This document shows, one piece after another, positions 34,825-44,379 of a DNA stretch of 64,000 nucleotides. The stretch is from the NCBI RefSeq assembly GCF_000801105.2, contig NC_079512.1, positions 32,071,848 through 32,135,847 on the forward strand. The letters are read 5' to 3'. Below the pieces are notes generated by a model. The model saw nothing but the letters and a program-made list of their open reading frames with translations, made no database searches and was not told the origin of the DNA. Origin of the DNA: Raphanus sativus. Taxonomy: Eukaryota > Streptophyta > Magnoliopsida > Brassicales > Brassicaceae. Each line of letters begins with the position of its first letter. Position 1 is the first letter of the stretch. Made by a program: the position numbers and the translations under genes.

Positions 34825-37229
34825 CTAGTCAACTGGTTGTGTACATTGTGGTTTCGTATTGCCAGTTTCCTTGCAGTTTGAGCATCTCCGTGCCCTGTGT
34901 TTCTTCCTGGGTTTGTGTCCTCTCATCCTAGATAGCTCCAACCAAGATTGCCATCTTGATTTCTTCTGTCTCCCCGGACCACGCTTTACGTTTGGAGGAA
35001 AGCATTCTCGTTCCTCAATATGTTGTGACACGATAGGATATATATTCTCTGAGTATCCTGCATACAGATGATTCTTTGAGTAAAGTGGACATACAAGTGT
35101 GTCGATATGCACACCAGCATGTGTTCCAGCTGCTATAGCATGAGAGCAAGGTATTTTCTCCACTCCATAGACACCACAATCACACTTTACATGTTCCAAA
35201 TCAACCACACAGTCTATTGTGCCACCTTTGACAAGAAACGCCATCCATCAATTGGTTCGACCGTCATCGTATCCGCTATCTCTGATCGAACAGCAAGCAA
35301 GTATTCAACACCCCGGCTATGTTCAGTTGGGAGACTCAAAGCATCTTGTCTCCTTTTCCAATACCATTTTCCTAACTTCTGCCTTATGAACTCCAGCAGG
35401 AACGGAATCGGAAATCCTCTTGCTCGCTTCAGTGCGGAATTAATAGATTCAGCGATGTTGCTTGTTTTTATGTTGAACCTGTTCCCCTTACAATAAACCC
35501 TTGACCATAGCCTGGCGTCGGCCTTCTCCAAATACGTTGCAAGTTCCGGGTTTGCACTCCGTATCTCAGCCATGTACCGGTCAAAATCGTAAACCGTGTG
35601 CGCATAAGCAGCCCCTTTCACCAAGTACATGAGATGTTTCCCTTTAAACTTTTTGACAATGTTATCTTGAAGGTGATATTAACATATTCCTCGGGTTGCC
35701 CAAGGAAACACCTTCTCACACGCACTTTTAATGGCCGCGTGCCGGTCAGAGACTATCACCAGAGGCTTGTCATGAGATATACAACTAGCCAATTTTGTGA
35801 AAAACCATTCCCAAGAAGGTTCATCTTCAGCATCCACGATCCCAAAAGCCAATGAGAATATCTGAAAATTGCCATCTTGTGCGGCTGCAACTAACATAAC
35901 ACCTCCATACTTTCCACTTAGGTGAGTTCCATCCACCACAATGACCCTTCTCTGATACTTAAAACCTTTGATAGAAGCTCCAAAAGAGAGAAATAGATAC
36001 TTAAATCTTTTCTTAGAATCAAGTTCTATAGCCGTGATTGATGAAGGATTTGCAATGGAGATTTGCTCGAGATATGAAGGCAGACGCGAATACCCTTCTT
36101 CTGCTGATCCTCTCACCAATTTTTGTGCATATAACAGTGCTTTGTATGAAGTGGTGTAATCAAGCGTCATGCCAAACATGTTCTTCATTGCATCAGTGAT
36201 ATGCTGTGGAGTTATCCCGTCAATGATCCCAACACGATCAATGAAAAGACTACCAACATACTTTGGAGTACAGTGTCTCCGCTGAGCGATTCGGTCTCCA
36301 ATTGAGCATAAATGTTTTTCCACATACTTTGTTACCCAAAACGTGTTTGGCCCATGTTTCACACTCGCTCTGATCTTCCATCCACAACCGCTAACCCGAC
36401 ATATTGCCACAAGGAGAGTTTTTGTTGATTTGTATATTCTGAAAGAAAATTTACTCCTCACTGCTGTCAACCGCAGCTCTGAAAGCAGTGCATCCTTGCT
36501 AACAAAACTCTGGTTGACATAGATGCTGGTACTATCCGATTTTCCTCCTTCAATAGCATTTGTCTTAGCATATGTCTTTTCAATTTCTTCAAAACAAATA
36601 TTATCATCATCTTCCTCGTCCTCATCTAGAACCTTTCCATAAAGACTGTAATCCCCACCATTCTGATCCGTTTCACCAACAATAGTGTTATCAGCATCCT
36701 CCTCCCCATTTTCCTCCTCCCCATTTTCCTCCTCCCCATCTTGATTTTCATCTTCAACAGACTCATTATCACCAACATCTTCAGAACATTCATCAGCTTC
36801 ATCATTATCACCAACATCTTCTTCCCATTCACCAGCTTCATTATTATCACCAACATCTTCTTCCCATTCACCAGCTTCTTCTCTTTTCTCTGAAACCGTT
36901 TCCACCTTGCTGCGGCTTGATACACAAAGACATACTCTATGCGTTTTGAGTATCTCGAGCAAGTTTCGAACTTGTCTATCACTTGTAACATGAATGGGAG
37001 GACTGCCTGGAGTCATCATCATTTCTGCTGGTAATGAGTAACTAATCACCACAGTCACTGATCTCATGTCCAGGTTATAATCTTCTTGAGCCATTGCAAC
37101 AAGTTCAGCATGTGTTGAATCTTCATTCAATAAAAACAATCTTGCTCCTTTGAGATCATCAACCACAAAATCCCAACGGAAATCTCTCAACAACCATTGT
37201 CCATACACTGCATGTAACTTAAAAATCAT
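34825..37229 (-). pseudogene. Broken MURA-type MULE transposase
   Basis: Read on the minus strand from ATG at 37229, directly after a splice acceptor. It has an acidic repeat region (EAGEWEEDVGDN, EENGEEENGEE), a MuDR N-terminal zinc-binding region (CRVSGCGWKIRASVKHG, then EKHLCSIG), the MULE transposase core (VIVVDGTHLSGKYGG, then AFGIVDAEDEPSWEWFF, then VSDRHAAIKSA) and a SWIM zinc finger (VKCDCGVYGVEKIPCSHA). The tail ends in a CCHC-like knuckle (CSNCKETGNTKPQC). Two lesions are visible: an in-frame TAA at 35679-35681 after ATRGIC, and a one-base shift near 35230 between DGWRF and LVKGG. Normally this enzyme cuts and inserts the element ends; this copy should be inactive. Confidence 0.85.
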
Positions 37230-37299
37230 CTGCAAATATTCAAAATAAAACACATTAGTAAACATAGAGAAAATGAAGAAGTTCAATAAACATTATCGC

Positions 37300-38140
37300 A
37301 GACGACTTATAATTAAGTCGTCCAGAAGACTTAAAGGTAAGTCGTCTAAAGAGGTCACTTTTGCAATTGAAAATTAAAAGGGACGACTTAATTCTAAGTC
37401 GTCCGGCTTTGTTTGTTAAAAAAAAAAATTTCAGACGACTTATATATAAAACGTCTACGAGAAACGGGCTAGTTTTGCATTTGACCGAATCGTGTCAGAT
37501 CTTTGACTATTTCTGGACGACTTATAATTCAGTCGTCTCTGGAAAGTAAAAATTTCAATATTTTATTCAAACTAGACGACTTACATGTAAGTCGTCCTAG
37601 GTTAGTTTTGTAATTGAAAAAATAAAACTTGAAATTTAACTTTCTCCAGACGACTTAACTAAAAGTCGTCCAGCTAGACGACTTAATTTAAGGTCGTCCG
37701 GGATAAGCAAGGTTTGACCAGAAAATTGGGAAAAATTCTGGACGACTTTGCTTTCCCCGGACGACTTTAAATTAAGTCTTCTGACGGGACGACTTTATAT
37801 TATGTCGTCTGGTAAAAGTTAAATTATGAAGTTTTATTTTTCAACTACAAAACTAACTTAAGACGACTTACACGTAAGTCGTCTAGTTTAATAAAATATT
37901 GAAATTTTAACTTTCCCAGAGACGACTGAATTATAAGTCGTCCAGAAATAGTCAAAGATCTGACACGATTCGGTCAAATGCAAAACTAGCCTGTTTCTCA
38001 TAGACGACTTATATATAAGTCGTCTGGAGTTTTTATTTTCAACAAACAAAGCTGGACGACTTAGTTTAAGTCGTCCGTTTGACCAGAAGACTCAGCAGTA
38101 AGTCTTCTACATACAGTAAGACTTACAAGTAAGTCTTCTA
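37300..38140. repeat. Long inverted repeat with AAGTCGTC boxes, right end of the MULE
   Basis: Arms of roughly 310-350 bp, about 37380-37695 and 37740-38085, are inverted copies with scattered differences. Matching landmarks: CTTTGTTTGTT against AACAAACAAAG, GAATCGTGTCAGATCTTTGA against TCAAAGATCTGACACGATTC, and TTTCAATATTTTATT against AATAAAATATTGAAA. The centre is near 37715. It lies just upstream of the transposase start, in its promoter side. Confidence 0.85.
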
Positions 38141-38708
38141 CGCGAACAGATTTTGAAAAAAATTCAAATTCGTACCTTAAACTAGGTGAGATGACTTCGT
38201 TTGCACACATGGTCTTCTCCAACCACCCAGAACCTCAAACGAAAGCAACCGTAAGTCAAAACGAAAGAAATATGGCTCTGTCAACCATCGCCCATATTTT
38301 GAATCAAAAGCTTGAGTTTTTTGGATGAATATGGAGAGAAAGTGAAAGAAATGTTGTTTTTAGTTCATAACAATTGAAACAGAGAGAGTGTTAAGAGATT
38401 TACGTGCATTAAAGGGCATTAAAAGCTCCAAACAGTTCGTACAAGGTTGTTCCCACTATTCATGGCAGTGGCAATATTGTAAATACTTGAAGAAAATGTG
38501 GTTGAGACAGTAAAGAAGCCATTTTCGAAAAAAAAAAAAAAAAATAAAAGGTTAATGGCATTTTCGTAGATAAAATGCAGATGTGGGGTTAAAAACTCAA
38601 AAAAAAAATGAGTCAAAAGAAAATGTTAGTTTTGTGTTTGACTTCAAGTTTTGAGTCACTTTTGCAATAAGCCCTACTTTTTAATTGTACAAACTTCTTG
38701 ATTAGTTG

Positions 38709-38990
38709 TGGAAGCCCCCTTGGTCCAGTGGTTTGACTAAGAGTTCATTAATGCTTGTACACCAGGAAATCTGGGTTTCGAATCCCAGTGAAAACGAAAT
38801 TATGCGAATTAAGGGAGAGAAGACTTACAAGAGGTTATGCAGCATGGCGCAAGGAGTACCGTCAGGCATAGATACAATAGGGTGGTTCAGGTGAGGTGAT
38901 GCAGTCAGTGACGGGTAGAATTGTCGGCTATAAAATCGTCTGTAACGTTCTCATAGTTTGTAATAGCATAATTATCCAGAGTTAAAAAAA
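38709..38990 (+). mobile_element. tRNA-derived SINE with 18-bp target duplication
   Basis: AAACTTCTTGATTAGTTG is perfectly repeated at 38691-38708 and 38991-39008. The insert starts TGGAAGCCCCCTTGG, has an A box (TGGTCCAGTGGTTTGA) and a B box (GGTTTCGAATCCC), and ends in an A-run. A complete recent insertion, seven bases beyond the MULE target duplication. Confidence 0.92.
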
Positions 38991-39136
38991 AAACTTCTTG
39001 ATTAGTTGGATTGTGAAGTTTTACTACATGAAGGATGTTTTCTTGAAAATATATTTTCTTAACTAGTTTTTGTTTTTTCACATCATATTTTCTTTAACTA
39101 GATTTGTTGTGCACCTTTAACTAGTTAGATAAACAA

Positions 39137-39994
39137 CGTTGAGAAATTTACCTTCGGCACTTCTCTCTCTAGCTTATCTTGCTCAGCCTTCTCTCTAGAA
39201 CCACAGCCGTGATTTGCATCTCCGGCTGGCGGTTTTGGCTTTCGCCACCGCCGGTCCAGCCAAAAAAGTTCTATAGGTTTTTTTCTTTCTTTCTAGCTTT
39301 GCTTATCGACTTTATCTACGGATTGATTCGTTATCTCTCCGTTTTTTCCTTGTTTCCGGCCATGCATCGCTTTCTCCGGTGGTGGTCCGGCTTTTGCTTC
39401 TGGGCCGTACCGTTTCCTTTTTGGTAGTGGTCGCCGGCTTTCGACTCTCGTGGATGTGTTCGGGCTGTGGAAAGGTGTGTTCTTTGCGGTGGTTTGATGG
39501 CCGAATTTGGGTGAGATCTCGGCGTTATCGAAGGATACTCCCTGAAGGTCAGGCCTTTATGTGAAGACCCCGAGTCCTTTACCTTCGTTATTGTCGATGG
39601 AGGTGGATTTTCGGTGGTCTGTTTCGTGTCCTGGTGGTTCCGGAGATGGTGATCAGGTTCGTTACAGCGTCTACTTCTAGCGGAAAGGAAGCGGTGATTC
39701 GTGATTCCGGTGAGGTCGGATTTCGGTCCCGGCGGTGGTTTCCAGACGTTTCCGACGATGACGCTTCGCTGTCTCGCCACGCGTCCCTTTGGTGGTTTGA
39801 TCTCACCACGTGGAGCGGTGTGTGGGCCTGGGTTGGGTCAAGTTTTCTTTCGGTTTGGGTTTGGAAATTGTTTTGGACATGTTCGGCTTGTAGTGTTTGG
39901 TTTGCCCGGTTTTGAGCCTTTGTTTGTAGTTTTAATGTTTTTCCCTTGGCCTTTTTAGGCTTTATCAATAATATAAGATGGAATAAAAAAAAAT
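39137..39994 (+). mobile_element. Non-coding poly(A) retroposon, about 858 bp (Sadhu-like or processed transcript)
   Basis: Flanked by a 15-bp duplication with one mismatch (TAGTTAGATAAACAA at 39122-39136, TAGTTGGATAAACAA at 39995-40009). It ends with a TTTATCAATAATATAAGATG block and an A-rich tail. The interior is much richer in G and C than its flanks (many CCGG and GGTGGT phrases), has no intron and no long credible frame. Size, tail and lack of coding fit Sadhu-type elements of Brassicaceae. A 5'-truncated LINE or processed pseudogene of an unrecognised transcript are alternatives. Confidence 0.65.
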
Positions 39995-40009
39995 TAGTTG
40001 GATAAACAA

Positions 40010-40718
40010 ACTTACATAATAAAATAGAGAGAACATATCTGATTTAATCAATATAATAGATTGTTAAACTTTTAATAGAAAAAATATATCGGTTTGTAAT
40101 GTATAGTATTGTTATCCAAATAAATATTACTGCTACAAGCGTTAGTCCCCATGTAAATTTGTATACTATATAGTTATTACTTATTAGGCGTCATATTTAT
40201 ATACTACTGTTACCAGCTACGATTTTGGTCGATCTATTTAAATAAAAACAATTTGGCCATTAGTGATCGGCGACTACGTGGAAACTGCAAGAGATGATAA
40301 GAACAAAATTGACCAAAGACAAAAGGGGCAGCTTTGACTTTGATTCCACAGCTAGAAGTTTGATTGCGTTTGCAATTTGGTGTTTTGGCTAATAGGTGTA
40401 GCTCTCTAAATAAGTAATAAATGTGAGATTAGTTATTAAACCACGGGATTATGATAGTGCTTATGGTCAATACATTATAAGCGCTTTCAGTTATCTATTC
40501 TGTTTTGTAGATCGCATATCAACTTTTATCATCATAAGTCTAAGAAAATTGTCAAGCAGCCCAAGCAAGTTGCTTCTACTTTAGTTATTTATTATCACAA
40601 GTTATGACCCAATTTCCACATTTTTCGAGTATTTTATTGTTAGAGATCACTCCAGAGTGACATCGCGGCGATTAGTTAATGCTAACTGATAAGCAATGCT
40701 TAGAATATCCTTCAGATA
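40010..40718. other. AT-rich intergenic DNA, no gene seen
   Basis: No coding frame, RNA gene or repeat that I can name. Confidence 0.5.
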
Positions 40719-40947
40719 CTCCCTCCGTTTCATATTAAGTGTCGTTGTAGAAAATTTTTTTCGTTGTAAAATAAGTGTCGTTTTAGCATTTCAATGCAGA
40801 ATTTATTAATTTTATTTTGTATTTTATTTTTCTATTGGTCGAAATGTATGGGTAATGATGTTTTTGTATGGAAAATATGTAAAATTTAATGATTTCTTAA
40901 TCCGTGTGCACAACTCTAAAATGACACTTATTCAGAAACAGAGGGAG
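40719..40947. mobile_element. Stowaway-type MITE
   Basis: 229 bp between TA dinucleotides. The ends are CTCCCTCCGTTTC and, inverted, CTCCCTCTGTTTC, followed by AATAAGTGTC-like matching sequence on both arms. No coding capacity. Confidence 0.85.
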
Positions 40948-41568
40948 TATTAGGTAACATGTATAAAAATTTGAGGTATATGATAAGAATTTATATAAGA
41001 CCACATGTTTTGAAGAGATTTTATATTATAATATACAATCCGTTATTCACTGATCATATTACCAAACGCATAAACCATCTAAATCGTCACAACAAAATAA
41101 TTTGGAGCGTAAGCATCTAACATTTTAACAGATGAAAAGAGTAGCATAAGTTGATGAGTGTGTACCATTAAGAACGTGGTTTAGATTGTTTGCATAATTC
41201 ACATGTTTTGTTTCAAATTTTTTCACAGAGTAACAAAAAGACTATATAAGTTATATATGGTCATATTTATATAGCCACTGTTCTTTGGTATATTTATCAT
41301 AAACATTTACACGAACTTGTCTATGTTGTGGACAGATTTAACAAAATCGTATGAACGTGAAATAAGTCTTCGTTCCCAGCCACCAGGAGATTAGCGTGTA
41401 TGAATGTATAAAATCAAATGATATCGGGGAGAGCTTATGTCGGAAAAACGTGGTCGTTCTAATTATCAATACCATTACTATACAATTGGAGCTTATTGTC
41501 AATCTCATACATCTTAATCAACTTAATTAAAGAAAAAACAACTTGTTCGATGTTTAAACACACACACG

Positions 41569-41572
<4 letters not shown>

Positions 41573-41599
<27 letters not shown>
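41573..41599. repeat. (AT)n microsatellite
   Basis: About 13 AT units, preceded by an ACAC-rich stretch. Expected to be length-polymorphic. Confidence 0.9.
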
Positions 41600-41602
<3 letters not shown>

Positions 41603-41627
41603 AGAAATTAATGTAATTGCCGAAGTC

Positions 41628-41751
41628 TTTTTTTTGTCAACATTATATCTTATCAAGAAAGCCATGTGATTACATAGTTCTGTTTGCTTATCCTAGCTTT
41701 CTCAGCTAATACATCAACACAAGACAGCAGGTTCCTTGGTACATGATAGAC
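41628..41751 (-). mobile_element. 5'-truncated LINE, 124 bp, with 18-bp target duplication
   Basis: AATGTAATTGCCGAAGTC is perfect at 41610-41627 and 41752-41769. Read on the minus strand the insert encodes VPRNLLSCVDVLAEKAR, then ISKQNYVITWLS and a stop. This is the end of the RNase H-like domain that closes the ORF2 of many plant LINEs (compare the usual DxLAxxAR motif). It is followed by a very short 3' untranslated part ending GTTGAC and eight A. Confidence 0.85.
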
Positions 41752-42700
41752 AATGTAATTGCCGAAGTCATTAGATAATTTTTCTTTACATTTTAAAGAT
41801 AAGTATAAGAAGCAATAAATGGTAAATTTAGCTGACGCCGTCGTTATTAACTGCTGTCTTGATTCGGTGAATGTATTTGTCAGGTCATATATAACTCAAA
41901 AGAACCGCATGTTGAAACCATATCAATCTCTAGAACCTTCAGAAATTCCTGACTTTTATGCCATTTAATACGTTTATAGCGATCAAGCAAACAAACTGAA
42001 CTGAAATATAGCAGTATGTTATTAGATGATTATTTTTTTGGTCTATCAGATTACATGATTTGTTCTTCCAATCCCTATAAATCACAGTCCAGTATTATGT
42101 TTACGATTGATATACAATGTTTTCTTCTCAAAAATTCAGAACTAAAACTATACTTCATAATAATAAGATATACAAATGTTACAGATTTCAAAGTAAGAGT
42201 CTAAGATTTTCCATACATAGAATAATTAAAGAGGTTAATAAGACTTTTCGTAAGTTTTTTGGGAGATTAGCTGGAATGAATATAAATAAACTGATCTAAG
42301 GTAGAGCTTATGTAAAACGAAATGGACGTCTTTGTTGTTATGGGCATGGAGCTTATTTTCCACCTCATGCATCTTTATCCACCTAATTAAAAACGAATCA
42401 CTTGCACATTTTTAACGCACACAAACATGTATATTCTCGTTCGATCTGTAGTTTACAAAGTCAACTTATATTTTTATTATTTTTTACCATTTAAAAGGAT
42501 AAGAAGAAGAAGTAATGACAAAATGGCTGATGTTAGATTTTTTGACTTCAGTGTTACTTTAGTTCGGTGATGATGAATTTATTAGACTATATATCGAGGA
42601 GAAGACGGCTTATATAGCTGATACTTTTCTAAAACGATCAAGACACGACAAAATATGGATATAGAAATATCTCATATTATAAGCACAATGTATTATCCCG

Positions 42701-43025
42701 TCGACGAATCATTCATCTTATCGAACTTTGTGTTTTCTTTTCTTTATCCTCATATAAGCAAGTTGCAATTTAGTTTATAGATAATATCATTGTTCCATTC
42801 ACTAATGTAGTTAAATCTATTAGAATTGTACACACATTTGTTTTGGGTAATAGTTGTATATATTATGGAAAAGTTAATTTTGCTAAGTTCTATTCAAAAT
42901 TAATAGGCAGTAAATAGATTAGTTCATGTCACTAATTTACTAGATAAGATTTTTTCAGATTTCTAATATGAACTTTGTTTCTAATATGCTCTTTTGAATT
43001 TATGATTTTTGCTATTAACTATGAA
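42701..43025. other. AT-rich intergenic DNA, no gene seen
   Basis: No coding frame or named repeat recognised up to the Helitron boundary. Confidence 0.45.
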
Positions 43026-43672
43026 CTAGATTTTGACCCGCGCTTTTGAAGCGCAGGATATTTTACGATGAAAAATTTCACTAATAATTTAACAAATATT
43101 TTGGTTATATTTAAAAAGTGTGTATTTAAAATATTTTTGCATTTAAATCAGTATTTTTAAATTCAACCCGATTGTGATTATACCGGTTAATCCTGAGATC
43201 TGACAATTCAATTTATGTTTTTAAAATATTCATATTAAAAAATCACTAAAACCCGAGACTAACCGATTGAACTGATGGATGACCAATATGTAATCTAATT
43301 GGATTTAAATTGTAATAGTTTCATAATTTGTAATCTTATAATCGAAATTTTAAAGTTTACTATTTTGCAATTTATGAAATTATGACGTTTTTACAAAATT
43401 TTAAAGAGAAAATGATAGATATAAAATAACTAAGATTAATTATTGTATTATTTGGAAACATTGATAGTAGTATAAAAAATATATTGTTTGGAAACATTGA
43501 TAGTTGTATAAAGAAATAAGTATATTGTTTGGAAACATGGATAGTAGTATAAAGAAAGAAACATTAGTGATTTAATGTATGTTTAACTATAAAATATAAA
43601 AGTGTATTTAATTTAAAAACTTACAAAATAAATGTTAGGTCCAACAGAATGTTTCTATTTTAATAAGATAGA
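43026..43672 (-). mobile_element. Non-autonomous Helitron
   Basis: On the minus strand it starts TCTATCTTATTAAAATAGAA after an A (TC at 43671-43672). It ends with a hairpin (GCGCTTCAAAAGCGC with GGGTC) and AAAATCTAG, the CTAG at 43026-43029, followed by T. 647 bp, no coding capacity. A short tandem block (TATTGTTTGGAAACATTGAT, three copies near 43445-43545) lies inside. Confidence 0.82.
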
Positions 43673-44379
43673 TATATCGGTAATGATCTCAAGTTTTGGA
43701 CCATATCGTTATGGATCGAATTTTATATAGTTCTATTACTTGTATAGATCATGATACTATAGTAAGTTAGAAAAACTTTCAACTCAGTTACTTGAGAATA
43801 AATAGCGTATATCACTTGTATTAGTTGATATCTCTTCCCTTTCTATTTAGATATGGACTTTGTGCCTAATAAATTTAAATACTGACATTTGCTTGAAAAC
43901 CAACACTTCTCCTGGATAAAATACTACTGATTTGCCTTATTGGTGATTAATACTGATATATACGTCCATGTGGATGAATCTAGATTTGTATATCACGTCC
44001 ATAAACATATATAACGAGAAGTGTAATTAGCACAAACAAAATGTAAAATCGAAGTAGTCCACAGGCTCAAATAAGCTCAGGCGAAAGACGTAATGACAAC
44101 TGAATCCTAGACTAAAAAATGTCTCTCGAGCCCTGGGAAAAATCTTACTAAAAGCCCACTCGTTGCAGGCCCATGCCAACATCCGAATTAATAGCTTACA
44201 TTTCTTAAGTATTTCCCAAATTCTCGATATTGTAAATTATAAATACATAAATTTACCAAGTAATTAAAAAAGGCACAACACTGAAGCAAGCCGGTCCGGA
44301 TCTTAAAATCGCGAAAAGAGGAAAGGAGGAAGGAAGAAGAAACAGAGCATGTAAAAAAGCTTCACACTTTCTCGTAAAA
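43673..44379 (+). promoter_or_regulatory. Upstream region of the DUF2921 gene
   Basis: AT-rich DNA grading into a purine-rich leader (GAAAAGAGGAAAGGAGGAAG near 44310-44335) just before the ATG at 44380. TATAAATACAT near 44237 is a possible TATA box about 140 bases upstream of the start. Confidence 0.4.

Larger units (their letters stand above)
28524..38674. mobile_element. Mutator-like element carrying a ULP1-like gene (Kaonashi-type MULE)
   Basis: A 10,151-bp element. The 9-bp target duplication TACTTTTTA is perfect at 28515-28523 and 38675-38683, the length expected for Mutator-like elements. The termini are inverted repeats: left GGGAGAATTA..., right (minus) GGGCTTATTG..., sharing GTGACTCAAAACTTGRAGTC a few bases in. 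It carries a plus-strand ULP1-like gene (29999-33900 region) and a minus-strand MURA-type transposase (34825-37229), converging on a minisatellite-rich middle. This matches the class of MULEs that captured ULP1-like cysteine protease genes, described in Arabidopsis as Kaonashi. Both genes are broken, so this copy cannot move on its own proteins. A Stowaway MITE is nested near the left end. Confidence 0.92.
41340..42700 (+). repeat. Old diverged direct duplication
   Basis: Landmarks occur twice in the same order, about 700-850 bases apart. First AGAGCTTATGT with GGAGCTTATT and CTCATGCATCTTTATCCACC-like blocks (41432-41530 and 42303-42395). Then ATTTTAAAGATAAGTATAAG-like and GATTCGGTGA/AGTTCGGTGATG blocks (41790-41870 and 42485-42570). 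Identity is low, so the event is old. Confidence 0.45.

Noticed and set aside
38709..38800. Possible tRNA gene
   Set aside because: A and B boxes belong to a SINE with an 18-bp target duplication and A-tail; spacing and stems do not fit a functional tRNA.
39179..39968. Several 60-150 codon frames in the GC-rich retroposon
   Set aside because: Open frames on both strands at the same place follow from high GC; none shows a domain or codon pattern, and the insert has retroposon structure.
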